Assembly: GCF_030931715.1 (NCBI RefSeq)
Contig: NZ_CP133261.1
Location: 558,001-622,000, forward strand
Reading direction: 5' to 3'
Source: Tissierella sp. MB52-C2
GTDB taxonomy: Bacteria; Bacillota; Clostridia; Tissierellales; Tissierellaceae
DNA: 64,000 nucleotides
Shown: piece by piece, positions 1 through 9,781 of the stretch
Position numbering within the stretch: position 1 is the first letter of the stretch
How the letters are laid out: the number at the start of each line of letters is the position of its first letter
The notes under the pieces: model-generated
What the model was told of the DNA's origin: nothing
The model's input: the letters and a program-made list of their open reading frames with translations, nothing else
Database searches by the model: none
Program-made: the position numbers and the translations under genes

Positions 1-690
1 GCGAGACCAGGAGATATGGGATTTGACGTAGTTCACTTTAATATTCATAAGACATTCTCAACACCTCATGGTGGTGGTGGACCAGGTTCAGGACCAATAG
101 GAGTTAAGAAACACCTTGAAGAATTCCTACCAGTTCCAATTGTAGAAAAAGAAGGAGAAAGATATTTCTTAGACTACAATGTTCCAAATACTATAGGTAA
201 AGTTAAAGACTTCTATGGACACTTTGGCATATTAGTGAGAGCATATACTTACATCCTAACAATGGGTAGCGATGGATTAAAGAAAGCTAGTGAAATAGCA
301 GTATTGAATGCTAACTATATGGCAAATAAATTAAAAGAACACTTCTATTTACCAATAGATACTTTATTCAAGCATGAGTTTGTATTAGGTGGATTAAAAG
401 ATACATTATCAGAAGTAACTACATTGGATATAGCTAAGAGATTGCTTGATCTTGGATATCATCCACCAACAGTTTACTTCCCACTAATTATCAATCAAGC
501 AATAATGATTGAGCCAACAGAAACTGAATCTAAGGAAACTCTTGATGAGTTCATCGATGCTATGATTCAAATTTCTCAAGAATCAAAGGATAATCCACAA
601 ATACTAAAAGATGCACCTAATAATACTAGAGTAAGTAGACCAGATGAAACTAAGGCAGCGAGAAGTCCTGTTCTTAAATACGAAGGGTAG
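1..690 (+). CDS. gcvPB: Glycine dehydrogenase (decarboxylating) subunit 2, C-terminal part
   Basis: This is the PLP-binding half of the two-subunit glycine cleavage P-protein, which decarboxylates glycine and passes the aminomethyl group to the lipoyl H-protein. The frame is open from base 1 and reads ARPGD before the first ATG at 16, so the gene enters from outside the window and only about 229 codons are seen. The motif [19 protein letters not shown] contains the lysine that forms the PLP Schiff base. The C-terminal end has the usual GcvPB form with [17 protein letters not shown]. The stop is nine bases before the lpdA TTG start, which indicates one operon and a role in glycine oxidation or synthesis. 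The identification is firm and only the N-terminus is missing. Confidence 0.95.
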   Translation, partial: ARPGDMGFDVVHFNIHKTFSTPHGGGGPGSGPIGVKKHLEEFLPVPIVEKEGERYFLDYNVPNTIGKVKDFYGHFGILVRAYTYILTMGSDGLKKASEIAVLNANYMANKLKEHFYLPIDTLFKHEFVLGGLKDTLSEVTTLDIAKRLLDLGYHPPTVYFPLIINQAIMIEPTETESKETLDEFIDAMIQISQESKDNPQILKDAPNNTRVSRPDETKAARSPVLKYEG

Positions 691-699
691 GTGTACCAT

Positions 700-2106
700 T
701 TGACTAAAACTATTGCAGTTATAGGAGCTGGTCCAGGAGGCTATGTAGCGGCAATAAGAGGAGCTCAGCTTGGTGCAAATATCATCTTAATAGAAAATAG
801 AGAAGTAGGGGGTACATGTCTCAACCGAGGCTGTATCCCTACTAAAACATATTTTAGAAATGCTGAAATAATGTCTAATTTTAAAAGGGCAGAGGAATTT
901 GGCATTACAGTAGGCGACTTCAAGATGGATGGGAAAGCACTTCAAGAGAGAAAAAATAATGTAGTAGGTACTTTAGTAAAGGGTATCGAACAACTTATAT
1001 CTTCTTATAAAAATATAGAATTCTATAATGGAACAGCTAATATAAAAGATAAGAATACTATTTCTATAGATTTAAAAGATGGAACTGAAAAGACTGTTAC
1101 TGTAGACAACATAGTAATAGCTACAGGTTCTAAACCTCAAATGACTGAAACAAAGGGAGTAGATTTAGATGGAGTAATTACATCTGATGAACTTCTAGAA
1201 ATGAGTGAGATTCCAGAAACATTAATTGTAGTAGGTGGAGGAGTAATAGGTTTAGAGTTTGCAAGTATTTATCAAGAATTAGGTTCTCAAGTTATTCTTC
1301 TAGCATCAAGAATATTAAAGGATGCAGATAAAGAGATTTCAAGAAGACTTACTCCAATACTAAAGAAACAAGGTATTGAAACGTATGTAGATATAAGAGC
1401 TAAAGAGATCACTAAAGAAGGAGACAAGCTGAAGGTTTTAGCCAAGTATAAAGAAAAAGATGAAGAAATAGAAGTAATAGGAGATAAAGTACTTATTGCA
1501 TCAGGTCGAGGGCCCGTATTAGAGGGACTAAACCTAGATGAATTAGGAATGAAATATGATAATAAAGGTATATTTGTAAATCAAGAATTTGAGACAAATA
1601 TAGAGGGCATATATGCTATAGGAGATGTGAATAGAGGAGTACAATTAGCTCATGTAGCATCGGCTCAAGGTGTATATGTAATGGAGAAAATAATGGGTCA
1701 TACGCCAGACATTAATTTGGATATATACCCGAATTGTGTATTTACAATGACTGAGGTAGCTCATGTAGGACATACTGAAGAGGAACTAAAGGAAAAAGGA
1801 ATACCTTACAAAGCTAGTAAATTTATGTTTGCAGCCAATGGAAAAGCCTTATCTTTGGGAGAAGGGGAAGGGATAATTAAAATACTTGCTGGAGAAGATA
1901 AAAAAGTTCTAGGAGTTCATATTCTAGGACCTCATGCAAATGATTTAATACATGAAGGTGCATTGGCTATATCTAATGATTTAGATATTCACAGCATAAT
2001 GAGAACAATTCATGCTCATCCAACTCTTTCAGAGGCATTCTTTGAAGCTACATTAGGATTAGAGAATCAAGCAATTCATATAGCACCACCAAGAAAAAGA
2101 AGATAG
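700..2106 (+). CDS. lpdA: Dihydrolipoyl dehydrogenase (L-protein of glycine cleavage)
   Basis: This FAD enzyme reoxidises the dihydrolipoyl arm of the H-protein using NAD+. An N-terminal FAD motif (IGAGPGGYVAA) is followed by the redox-active disulfide in GGTCLNRGCIPTK. A second nucleotide motif (VVGGGVIGLEFA), the FAD-contacting YAIGDV segment and the C-terminal active-site motif HAHPTLSEA are all present, giving a normal length of about 468 residues. I place the start at the TTG at 700 because GTAGGTG lies five bases upstream. The GTG at 691 is inside that ribosome binding site. It directly follows gcvPB in one operon and ends in a strong terminator. Confidence 0.95.
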   Translation: MTKTIAVIGAGPGGYVAAIRGAQLGANIILIENREVGGTCLNRGCIPTKTYFRNAEIMSNFKRAEEFGITVGDFKMDGKALQERKNNVVGTLVKGIEQLISSYKNIEFYNGTANIKDKNTISIDLKDGTEKTVTVDNIVIATGSKPQMTETKGVDLDGVITSDELLEMSEIPETLIVVGGGVIGLEFASIYQELGSQVILLASRILKDADKEISRRLTPILKKQGIETYVDIRAKEITKEGDKLKVLAKYKEKDEEIEVIGDKVLIASGRGPVLEGLNLDELGMKYDNKGIFVNQEFETNIEGIYAIGDVNRGVQLAHVASAQGVYVMEKIMGHTPDINLDIYPNCVFTMTEVAHVGHTEEELKEKGIPYKASKFMFAANGKALSLGEGEGIIKILAGEDKKVLGVHILGPHANDLIHEGALAISNDLDIHSIMRTIHAHPTLSEAFFEATLGLENQAIHIAPPRKRR

Positions 2107-2125
2107 CCTAGGCTATCTTCTTTTC
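2095..2125 (+). terminator. Rho-independent terminator after lpdA
   Basis: A perfect 15-bp palindrome (arms 2095-2109 and 2110-2124, centre CCTAGG) begins inside the last codons of lpdA and runs into a T-rich tail. It closes the glycine cleavage operon. Confidence 0.85.
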
Positions 2126-2153
2126 TAAATACAATAAAGATAGGAAGAGAAAA

Positions 2154-2774
2154 ATGAAAGAACAAACAAACAAAAAGCATAAGGCTATTGCATTGAGCTT
2201 AATGTTAATATTATTTTTTACATTAGGTTTCATGGTAAAGGGCAGCAGTGAAGGTATTCTTTTTGATGTAAAAATAATAGAATATGTACATAACAATACT
2301 ATTCCGGGAATATTAAAATTTATGAGATTTATATCCTTTGTAGGCTCTGCCAATTTCTTATTGCCAGTTACTGCAATGATTATTTCATATACTTTAATTA
2401 AGAAGAAATACTATATATCTAAATTATTATTATTATCTACATTAGGTTCTTATATATTAAACTTTATATTGAAGCAAATCTTTCATAGAACAAGACCAAT
2501 AGAATATTTTTTGGTGAAACAAGGGGGATTAAGTTTCCCCAGTGGACATTCTATGGTTACTATGAGCCTTTATTCTACAATAGCATTTTTATTGGCGAAA
2601 AAAGTAAAAGATAAGGGAAAAAGAAGATTAATATATACTATATCCTTTGTCATGATTTGCCTAATGGGTATAAGTAGGATTTATCTTGGAGTACATTGGC
2701 CAACAGATGTAATAGGTGGATATTTAATGGGATATGTATTCTATTGTTTGAGTATTACCTTAGTTAAGGAATAG
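2154..2774 (+). CDS. PAP2-family membrane phosphatase
   Basis: This is an integral membrane phosphatase of the type 2 phosphatidic acid phosphatase family, which acts on phosphatidic acid, phosphatidylglycerol phosphate or undecaprenyl pyrophosphate. All three family motifs are visible: KQIFHRTRP (motif 1), PSGHS (motif 2) and SRIYLGVHWPTD (motif 3, with the catalytic histidine). About five to six hydrophobic helices surround them. The start ATG follows GGAAGAG. The 206-residue length fits stand-alone bacterial PAP2 proteins. The lipid substrate cannot be told from the sequence. It stands alone between a terminator and the M42 peptidase gene. Confidence 0.88.
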   Translation: MKEQTNKKHKAIALSLMLILFFTLGFMVKGSSEGILFDVKIIEYVHNNTIPGILKFMRFISFVGSANFLLPVTAMIISYTLIKKKYYISKLLLLSTLGSYILNFILKQIFHRTRPIEYFLVKQGGLSFPSGHSMVTMSLYSTIAFLLAKKVKDKGKRRLIYTISFVMICLMGISRIYLGVHWPTDVIGGYLMGYVFYCLSITLVKE

Positions 2775-2879
2775 AGAGATATAACTTTTATTTAAATCCT
2801 AAAATATTCTGAATTTGCAATTAATGGTATATTTGCTATAATTTAAATAGATATAAATAAAATAAAGGGAGGTATAAAG

Positions 2880-3911
2880 TTGAATATAGATATAGAAAAG
2901 ATATTAGATAAGATGAAAAAATACTTGGATATACCTAGTCCCACTGGTTATACAAAGGAAGCCATAACAGAAGTCCAAAAAGACTTTGAATATCTAGGAT
3001 TGTCTACTCAACTAACTAAAAAAGGAGCTTTAATTGCTACTTTGGGTGGACAAAATGATGATGAACATGTGATGCTATCAGCTCACATTGATACTTTAGG
3101 TGCTATGGTTAAAGAAATAACTAATGATGGTAAGCTAAAATATAATAAAGTTGGTGGGGGTAGTTGGTCTGCTATAGAGGGAGAAAACTGCTATATAATA
3201 ACTAGAAAAGGTAAGAGAATCCGAGGATCCATAGTTCCTAAAATTGCTTCAACTCATATTTATGGTCAAGAAAAAGCAAATATAGCTAGAGATCAAACTA
3301 ATATGCTTGTTAGAATTGATGAAATAGTAAAATCAAAAGCAGATGTACTTAAGCTAGGCATTAATGTGGGAGACTTCATAGCTCTTGACACAAGAACAGA
3401 AATAACGGAAAGTGGATTTATTAAAAGCAGATACTTAGATAATAAGTTAGCAGTGGCTATTTTACTAGAAATATGTCGATATTTTAAAGAGAATTCTATA
3501 ACTCCTAAATATACTACACATTTTTATATAAGTAATTATGAAGAAGCAGGTCATGGAGTGTCTGTGATTCCAGAAAAGACAAAGGAAATGATAGCAATAG
3601 ATGTAGGAATTGTGGGAGAAGGGCAAGAATCCAATGAGTTTAGTGTAAGCATTGCAGCTAAGGATAAAAAAAGCCCATATAATTTTGAATTTAGAAATAA
3701 ACTTGTAGATATAGCTGAAGAAAATAACATAGATTATGTAGTTGATGTATATAATTTTTATAGTTCTGATGCTACTCAATGTATGCATCAAGGAAAAGAT
3801 GTAAATTTTGCTTCTTTAGGACCCGCAGTAGATTCTTCTCATCATTATGAGAGAACTCATGTAAGGTCTATAATAAATACAACTAAATTATTAATTAAAT
3901 ATTTGTATTAG
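2880..3911 (+). CDS. M42-family metallopeptidase (glutamyl/aminoacyl aminopeptidase-like)
   Basis: This is a cytoplasmic binuclear-metal aminopeptidase of the M42 family, which trims peptides from the N-terminus. Metal and catalytic motifs are visible: SAHIDTLG (metal-binding His and Asp), NYEEAGHG (catalytic Glu pair) and SSHHYERTH near the C-terminus. The length of 343 residues is typical. The start is TTG at 2880, preceded by GGGAGGT at a good distance. Members form large tetrahedral complexes and fit a peptide- and amino-acid-using organism. No neighbour narrows the substrate further. Confidence 0.9.
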   Translation: MNIDIEKILDKMKKYLDIPSPTGYTKEAITEVQKDFEYLGLSTQLTKKGALIATLGGQNDDEHVMLSAHIDTLGAMVKEITNDGKLKYNKVGGGSWSAIEGENCYIITRKGKRIRGSIVPKIASTHIYGQEKANIARDQTNMLVRIDEIVKSKADVLKLGINVGDFIALDTRTEITESGFIKSRYLDNKLAVAILLEICRYFKENSITPKYTTHFYISNYEEAGHGVSVIPEKTKEMIAIDVGIVGEGQESNEFSVSIAAKDKKSPYNFEFRNKLVDIAEENNIDYVVDVYNFYSSDATQCMHQGKDVNFASLGPAVDSSHHYERTHVRSIINTTKLLIKYLY

Positions 3912-4000
3912 ATATTAATATAATGGGTTGAATCTTTATTTTCACCTACATAGTCCCACTTGCATATTCTAAAGTACCAAAAAAAGCAAGGAGGGATATT

Positions 4001-5398
4001 ATGTCTATTGAATTAAATACTCTACACTATGTATATCTCTTATTCACATTGATAATATTAGGTGTAATGATTAAAAAGAGAGATACTACATTAGTTTGTA
4101 TTTTGGGAATATTTATATTAGCGCTTATTGCAACATCTTCACTATCACAATCTATAATGGGTGTTTTTAATTCCTTCATATATGCCATAGTGGAACTAAT
4201 GGGAACCATTCTGATTATTTCCATAATAGTGGGGATGAGCACTATACTGACTAATACGGGAATAAATGAAATAATGATTTCGCCCTTTACTAAATTAATC
4301 AAAAGCCCTACATTGGCATACTGGATAATAGGAATACTTATGATGATTATATCCTGGTTTTTCTGGCCTTCACCAGCAGTGGCATTAATAGGAGCAGTTA
4401 TGTTGCCTATAGCAGTAGGTGCAGGATTGCCAGCCTTAGGAGTAGCTGTAGCTATGAACTTATTTGGTCATGGAATAGCTTTATCAGGAGATTTTATTAT
4501 TCAAGGTGCTCCAAAACTTACGGCAGATGCAGCGGGATTAGCAGTAGGAGAAGTGATATCAGCTAGTATTCCATTAGTAATTACTATGGGATTGGTTACA
4601 ACTATCGTAGCTTTTATTTTATTAAAGAAGGATTTAAAAAGTGGTAAGCTTAAATTAGAAAAGACTAATATTAATAAAATAGAGGAAGATGAAGAAAATA
4701 TAAGAGAAGTTTTAAGTATAAAAACTAAAAAAATCTTAGCAATAGTGATTCCAGTATTATTTGCCGTAGATGTGATAATCATGTTTATAGCAAATCTACA
4801 GGGTGGAGATGCTACAGCTTTAATAGGAGGTACTGCAATATTTATACTTGTAGTGGTTTCACTTTTAACCTATAAGGGAAAGGCATTGGAGGAAATAACA
4901 AAACATTTAGTAAAAGGATTGAAATTCGGGTTTGAAATATTTGGTCCAGTTATTCCAATAGCTGCCTTTTTCTATTTAGGAGATGAAGGTTTCCTAAAGG
5001 TCATTGGAGAACTCTTACCTCAAGGTTCAGAAGGTTTAGTAAATGATTTAGGTATAGCATTGGCCAGCATTGTTCCTTTAAATACAGAAGTAGGAGCAGT
5101 AACTCTTACGACTGTAGGAGCTATAACAGGATTAGATGGTTCCGGATTTTCAGGTATATCTTTAGCAGGTTCAGTAGCTAGACTATTTGGAGCAGCCATA
5201 GGAAAGGGAGTAGCCACACTTACAGCATTAGGTCAAGTAGCAGGTATATGGGTTGGTGGTGGCACAATCATCCCATGGGCAGTTATTCCAGTAGCAGCTA
5301 TATGTGGTGTAGATCCATTTGAACTAACAAGAAGAAACTTTAAGCCTGTGGTCATTGGTTTAATTGCAACTACAATTGTAGCCATATTTATAATGTAG
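4001..5398 (+). CDS. Multi-pass membrane transporter, family uncertain (GntP/ion-transporter-like)
   Basis: This 465-residue protein has about eleven to twelve hydrophobic segments and no signal peptide. A cytoplasmic charged loop lies near residues 205-245, between two halves of similar hydrophobic pattern. Re-entrant-like segments rich in Gly and Pro (FWPSPAVALIGAVMLP, FGHGIALSGDFIIQGAPK and a C-terminal VGGGTIIPWAV) are typical of secondary carriers such as the GntP and ion-transporter superfamilies. The start ATG follows AAGGAGGGATATT. I do not recognise the substrate. It is monocistronic with a downstream terminator. It lies between an M42 peptidase and an ABC importer, but neither is close enough to infer coupling. 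Confidence 0.6.
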   Translation: MSIELNTLHYVYLLFTLIILGVMIKKRDTTLVCILGIFILALIATSSLSQSIMGVFNSFIYAIVELMGTILIISIIVGMSTILTNTGINEIMISPFTKLIKSPTLAYWIIGILMMIISWFFWPSPAVALIGAVMLPIAVGAGLPALGVAVAMNLFGHGIALSGDFIIQGAPKLTADAAGLAVGEVISASIPLVITMGLVTTIVAFILLKKDLKSGKLKLEKTNINKIEEDEENIREVLSIKTKKILAIVIPVLFAVDVIIMFIANLQGGDATALIGGTAIFILVVVSLLTYKGKALEEITKHLVKGLKFGFEIFGPVIPIAAFFYLGDEGFLKVIGELLPQGSEGLVNDLGIALASIVPLNTEVGAVTLTTVGAITGLDGSGFSGISLAGSVARLFGAAIGKGVATLTALGQVAGIWVGGGTIIPWAVIPVAAICGVDPFELTRRNFKPVVIGLIATTIVAIFIM

Positions 5399-5421
5399 AT
5401 ATTTAATATGAGTAAATATTT

Positions 5422-5465
5422 AAAAGGTTTCCTAGAATATAAAAGTTTTAGGAGGCCTTTTATTT
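5422..5465 (+). terminator. Rho-independent terminator
   Basis: The arms AAAAGG-TT-TCCTA and TAGGA-GG-CCTTTT pair with a small internal mismatch around a 14-nt loop and are followed by TATTTT. It ends the permease transcript before the ABC importer operon. Confidence 0.75.
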
Positions 5466-5533
5466 TAATAAAAGATATATATAGTATAAAGCATATGATA
5501 TAATAATATCAAACTATAAAGGGGGTACAAGGT

Positions 5534-6514
5534 ATGAGAATATATTTTAGATTATTAGTGGTACTAGTCATTGTGACATCAGTAATAATGGGGTGTACTA
5601 AAGAAACCATCATAAATAAAGAGGTAAAAGCCATAAGCTTTTCTTATCAAGATGGTACACCTGCCTTAACAGCCTCTAAGATTGCTATGGAGAACCCAAT
5701 TTTAGATAAATACATAGATATTAACTATGAATTAGTAAAATCCCCAGACTTACTAGTTGCTAAAATATTGAAAGAAGAGGCAGATATAGCCATAGTTCCA
5801 TCAAATCTTGCAGCTCAAGCTTTTAATAAAGGGCTATCCTATGAAGTTATTGGAACTTCTGTATGGGGATCACTCTATTTAACAAGTACAGAAAAGATAA
5901 ATAGTGTTGAAGAATTGAAGGGTAAAGAAATATATAGTTTTGGAAAGGGTCTTACTCCAGATTTAGTCTTCAGATATATTCTAAATGAAAATGGCATAGA
6001 TCCAGATAAGGATGTAAATATAAATTATTTAAATGCTGCTCCAGAAGTTGGTGCTGTATTTTTAAGTGGAAAAAGTAATTTAGCAGTTTTAGCTGAGCCA
6101 CTACTTACTACAGTAATGATGAAAAAAGAAGATGCTAAAGTAGTCCTTGATTTAAATAAAGAATGGGAAAAGGTAACAGGTGCAGAAAATGGTTTCCCCC
6201 AGGCAAGTCTAATAATAAAAAGGGATTTAATAGATAATAATCTAGAGTTTGTAAAGAATTTTATTAAAGCTTATGAGGAAAGTAGAAAATGGGCAGGAGA
6301 AAACAAAGACAAACTAGCTAAATATGCAGAAGAACTTGAAATCAGTGTAAATAGAGATACAATAGAGAAAGGAATTACATGGAATAGTATGGAAACCTTT
6401 AATATAAAGGATTGTAAAGAGGAGTATGAGGTTTATTACAATGCCATATTAGATTTTGCACCAGATTTCATAGGGGGAAAAATGCCAGATGAAAAGCTTT
6501 ATTTTGAAAAATAG
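5534..6514 (+). CDS. ABC transporter substrate-binding lipoprotein (NMT1/SsuA-like)
   Basis: This is an extracytoplasmic solute-binding protein of the NitT/TauT importer class. The N-terminus has a lipoprotein signal ending in VIMGC, so Cys21 would be lipidated. The body has the NMT1-type pattern: KILKEEADIAIVPSNLAA, then SVEELKGKEIYSFGKG, then AVLAEP. The family binds sulfonates, nitrate, bicarbonate or thiamine-pyrimidine precursors, and the ligand here is not identifiable. The start ATG follows GGGGGT. The stop overlaps the permease start by 26 bases and the ATPase follows, making a complete three-gene importer. Confidence 0.85.
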   Translation: MRIYFRLLVVLVIVTSVIMGCTKETIINKEVKAISFSYQDGTPALTASKIAMENPILDKYIDINYELVKSPDLLVAKILKEEADIAIVPSNLAAQAFNKGLSYEVIGTSVWGSLYLTSTEKINSVEELKGKEIYSFGKGLTPDLVFRYILNENGIDPDKDVNINYLNAAPEVGAVFLSGKSNLAVLAEPLLTTVMMKKEDAKVVLDLNKEWEKVTGAENGFPQASLIIKRDLIDNNLEFVKNFIKAYEESRKWAGENKDKLAKYAEELEISVNRDTIEKGITWNSMETFNIKDCKEEYEVYYNAILDFAPDFIGGKMPDEKLYFEK

Positions 6515-7244
6515 AAGATTATCTATTATTTCAAAAGGATTAATAATAGTCATATGGATACTGCTATCAAGGATTATAGATAATGAGGTAATATTTCCTA
6601 CAATAAGTAGTACATTCCATAATATTATAGATATAATCAGTAGACCCAATTTTCTTCTTATTATAGGATATTCTATAATAAGAACTGTCATTGGATTTGC
6701 TGTTTCATTATTTTTAGGGATTATTGTTGGGATATTATCTAGTCTTTATAAGATTATATATTATTTAATGACACCTATAATAGATTTCTTAACTTCAGTA
6801 CCAACCATGGCGATTATTATACTAGCTCTTATATGGCTGAATAATGAATTTGCACCAATGTTTGTAGGATTTATTATGGTATTTCCAATACTATATGAAA
6901 CAGTTTTGAAAGGAATACTAAATGTAGATAATAACATTATAGAGATGGCAAGGATATATAAAGTAGATAAAATAACGATTATAAAAGACATCTACATACC
7001 AAATATTTTTATAAATTTAAGCTATATTTTTTCTTCTGCAATGGGAATTAACTTTAAGATGGTAATAGCAGGAGAGGTCTTATCACAGCCTAAATATGCC
7101 ATAGGAAGCAGTCTTCAGTTGCAGAAAATGTATTTAAACACTTCTGGAGTTTTTGCTTGGATAATAATAATTTTACTTATCGCTAAGATATTTGAGTATA
7201 TATTAGAAGGGATAAAATATTTATGTATGAAGTTAAGAACATAA
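6489..7244 (+). CDS. ABC transporter permease (NitT/TauT type)
   Basis: This inner-membrane subunit of the importer has about six transmembrane helices in 251 residues. The EAA-type cytoplasmic loop, which docks on the ATPase, is visible as EMARIYKVDKITIIKDIYIP. Its coding region overlaps the upstream substrate-binding gene by 26 bases and the downstream ATPase gene by 22 bases, so the three subunits are translationally coupled. The start ATG at 6489 fits this arrangement. Confidence 0.87.
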   Translation: MKSFILKNRRLSIISKGLIIVIWILLSRIIDNEVIFPTISSTFHNIIDIISRPNFLLIIGYSIIRTVIGFAVSLFLGIIVGILSSLYKIIYYLMTPIIDFLTSVPTMAIIILALIWLNNEFAPMFVGFIMVFPILYETVLKGILNVDNNIIEMARIYKVDKITIIKDIYIPNIFINLSYIFSSAMGINFKMVIAGEVLSQPKYAIGSSLQLQKMYLNTSGVFAWIIIILLIAKIFEYILEGIKYLCMKLRT

Positions 7245-7903
7245 TTAAAAGTTATAATGATTTAAAGGTATTAGAAAATATTAGCATTGATTTTTCTAAA
7301 AATAAAACAACATGTATTTTAGGGCATTCTGGCTGTGGAAAAACTACTCTTTTAAATATACTATCAGGAATAACGAAAGAAGATTCAGGAGAAATAATAG
7401 GATTTAAAGAAGATATATCTTTTGTTTTTCAAGATGATAGACTTATTCCATGGAAGAATGTAAAAGACAATATAAATTTTGTTTTGAAAGGAAAAATGAG
7501 TAAAGAGCAAATAGAAACTACTATAGATAAATATTTAAAATTAGTAAATTTACAGGAATATAAACACTATTATCCTAAAGATCTAAGTGGTGGAATGCGG
7601 CAAAAGATAAGTATATTAAGAGCATTTGCATATCCTTCAAACTTGCTTATAATGGACGAGCCTTTTAAATCCTTAGACATTAATAGTAAGCAAATATTAA
7701 TAGATTTTTTAAAAGAATTAAGAATAATTGAAAATAAAACATGTATAATAGTAACCCATGATATAGAGGAGGCAATAGCTTTAGGTCATAGGATAGTAAT
7801 ACTAACAGAAAAACCTACCAAGGTAAAAAGAGTAATAGAATTAGATAATATCAAAGATAAACTTCAATTAAAAAGACTTATAGAAAGAGAGTTAACTGGC
7901 TAA
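7223..7903 (+). CDS. ABC transporter ATP-binding protein (NitT/TauT type)
   Basis: This is the cytoplasmic ATPase of the importer. The Walker A motif is GHSGCGKTT, the Q-loop region is FVFQDDRLIPW, the signature is LSGGMRQ, Walker B is LLIMDEPFKSLD and the switch histidine is in IIVTHDIEEA. The QDDRLIPW sequence and the 226-residue length are typical of the SsuB/TauB/ThiZ group. The gene overlaps the permease and is followed by a bidirectional terminator. Confidence 0.9.
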   Translation: MYEVKNIIKSYNDLKVLENISIDFSKNKTTCILGHSGCGKTTLLNILSGITKEDSGEIIGFKEDISFVFQDDRLIPWKNVKDNINFVLKGKMSKEQIETTIDKYLKLVNLQEYKHYYPKDLSGGMRQKISILRAFAYPSNLLIMDEPFKSLDINSKQILIDFLKELRIIENKTCIIVTHDIEEAIALGHRIVILTEKPTKVKRVIELDNIKDKLQLKRLIERELTG

Positions 7904-7912
7904 AAGTATAAT

Positions 7913-7949
7913 AAATGAAGTATCTAGAATAAACTAGATACTTCATTTT
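7913..7949. terminator. Bidirectional terminator between convergent genes
   Basis: Perfect 15-bp arms (7913-7927 and 7934-7948) enclose a 6-nt loop. A and T runs on both sides let it serve the ABC importer (plus) and the ABC exporter (minus). Confidence 0.85.
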
Positions 7950-7952
7950 ATA

Positions 7953-9770
7953 TTAACCTAATACATCCATACTTTTTTCTTCAATAAATTGATTAGTATA
8001 TAGATTATAATAATAACCTTTCTTCTTAATCAATTCTTTATGGTTTCCTGATTCTTCTATTCTACCATCTCTTATAACTAAAATTCTATCTGCGTTTTTT
8101 ATGGTAGATAATCTATGGGCTATAACAAAGGAAGTCCTTCCATCTAATACTTTGCTAATAGCATCTTGAATGATTTTTTCAGTTTCAGTATCTATAGAAG
8201 AAGTTGCTTCATCTAGTACAAATAGTCTTGGATTTCTGACTACTGCTCTTGCAAAGGATATAAGCTGTTTCTGACCAGTAGAAAGTAATCCACCACCTTC
8301 ACCGACTTGCATTTCATATGCTTTTTCAGTCTCCATTATAAAATCATGGGCATCTACTAATTTACTAGCTTGAATAATTTCCTCATCATTAGCATCTAAG
8401 TTTCCATATCTAATATTATCTTTTATTGTACCACTAAATAGATGAGGAGACTGTAGCACATATCCAAGATTTTCATGTATCCAGTTTTGAGGCATATCCT
8501 TATAATCTATACCGTCTATTAAAATTTCCCCAGAAGTAGGTTCATAAAATCTACAGAATAGATTTACTATAGTTGACTTTCCAGAACCAGTTTCTCCAAC
8601 TAAGGCTATGGTTTCACCAGGGTTAACCTTTAGGTTGAAGTCTTGAAGTACAGTTTCACCATTTTTATAGGAGAATGATACATTTTTAAATTCTATTGAT
8701 CCCTTAATATCAGGCCAAGTATCTTTCTTTGGATCTAAAAGGTCACCATATTTTTCCACTACATCATTTCTATCGATTATTTCAGGAACTTCATTAAGAA
8801 GAGAAAACACTCTTTCGGCAGAAGCTTGAGCTGCTTGTAATTCAGCAAATATTACGGCTATTTGGCGAACAGGCTCAAAAAACTGAGTAGTGTAAGAAAT
8901 AAATGCAAATAGAGTTCCATAGGATATAGCATTTAGCATAACAGATTTACCTCCATAGGATAGAGCCAAAGCAGTACCCACGCTACCTAAAGTAAGAACT
9001 ATAGGTAGGTAAACAGAAGAAATTATAGTAGCCTGTATTGATCTATCTCTCATAGAAGTGGTTATATCCTGAAATTCTTCTAAGTTTATATCTTCTCTAA
9101 CTAAAGTCTTTGTAGTTTTAGCACCCTGTATATCTTCGTTATATGCGGCAGTAATCCTAGAGTTTATTTTTCGTACATCTCTTTGAGCTTGTAAAATTTT
9201 CTTCTGAAAATAAAAACTAACTATAGCTATAAGAGGTATAACAGATAAAGTGATTAATGCTAGTTTCAGATTTAATTTAATCATGGCAATGGTAACAGCA
9301 AACATCATAGAAAATCCCCAAGCCAAGTCTACTAAGGACCAAGATATGGTCTCAGATAATCTGGAAATGTCAGATGTCATTCTAGACATTATCCAGCCAA
9401 CTGCCTTATCATCATAGTAGGATAATGGAAGAAGCTGAAGTTTTTCAAAACCTAGTTTTCTTATATCGTATGCCATTTCCATCTCCAGTTTTCCTGCCTT
9501 AGAGATAAATAGATAAACTGTAAGAGCCAAGGCTATTACTGCTAACAAATATATAATACTAAATGTCTTTATACCAGTTATAGTACTATTTTCAACAAAA
9601 GTATCTATGGCATATTTAGTTAAAAGTGGGAAGATGGAGTCTAGTACTCCTAGAACTATCATCATTAAAGTAAGTATGGCAAATTGCTTTTTATAGGGTT
9701 TTAAATATTTAAAGAAATTTTTCCATACACCAATCTGGATTTTATCATAATTTAAGTTTTCTTGTTCCAA
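7953..9770 (-). CDS. Heterodimeric ABC exporter, catalytic-type subunit
   Basis: This is a 605-residue half-transporter with an N-terminal six-helix membrane domain and a C-terminal ATPase domain. Walker A is GETGSGKS and Walker B is LFVLDEATSSIDTETE with the catalytic glutamate present. The signature is LSTGQ instead of LSGGQ. The partner gene just upstream has the opposite defect. This matches the one-consensus-site, one-degenerate-site pattern of heterodimeric multidrug exporters such as BmrCD, LmrCD and TM287/288. The start has AGGAGGTG upstream. It lies 11 bases after the partner. The substrate is probably a drug, peptide or lipid and cannot be fixed from sequence. Confidence 0.9.
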   Translation of the reverse strand: MEQENLNYDKIQIGVWKNFFKYLKPYKKQFAILTLMMIVLGVLDSIFPLLTKYAIDTFVENSTITGIKTFSIIYLLAVIALALTVYLFISKAGKLEMEMAYDIRKLGFEKLQLLPLSYYDDKAVGWIMSRMTSDISRLSETISWSLVDLAWGFSMMFAVTIAMIKLNLKLALITLSVIPLIAIVSFYFQKKILQAQRDVRKINSRITAAYNEDIQGAKTTKTLVREDINLEEFQDITTSMRDRSIQATIISSVYLPIVLTLGSVGTALALSYGGKSVMLNAISYGTLFAFISYTTQFFEPVRQIAVIFAELQAAQASAERVFSLLNEVPEIIDRNDVVEKYGDLLDPKKDTWPDIKGSIEFKNVSFSYKNGETVLQDFNLKVNPGETIALVGETGSGKSTIVNLFCRFYEPTSGEILIDGIDYKDMPQNWIHENLGYVLQSPHLFSGTIKDNIRYGNLDANDEEIIQASKLVDAHDFIMETEKAYEMQVGEGGGLLSTGQKQLISFARAVVRNPRLFVLDEATSSIDTETEKIIQDAISKVLDGRTSFVIAHRLSTIKNADRILVIRDGRIEESGNHKELIKKKGYYYNLYTNQFIEEKSMDVLG

Positions 9771-9781
9771 ATTAACACCTC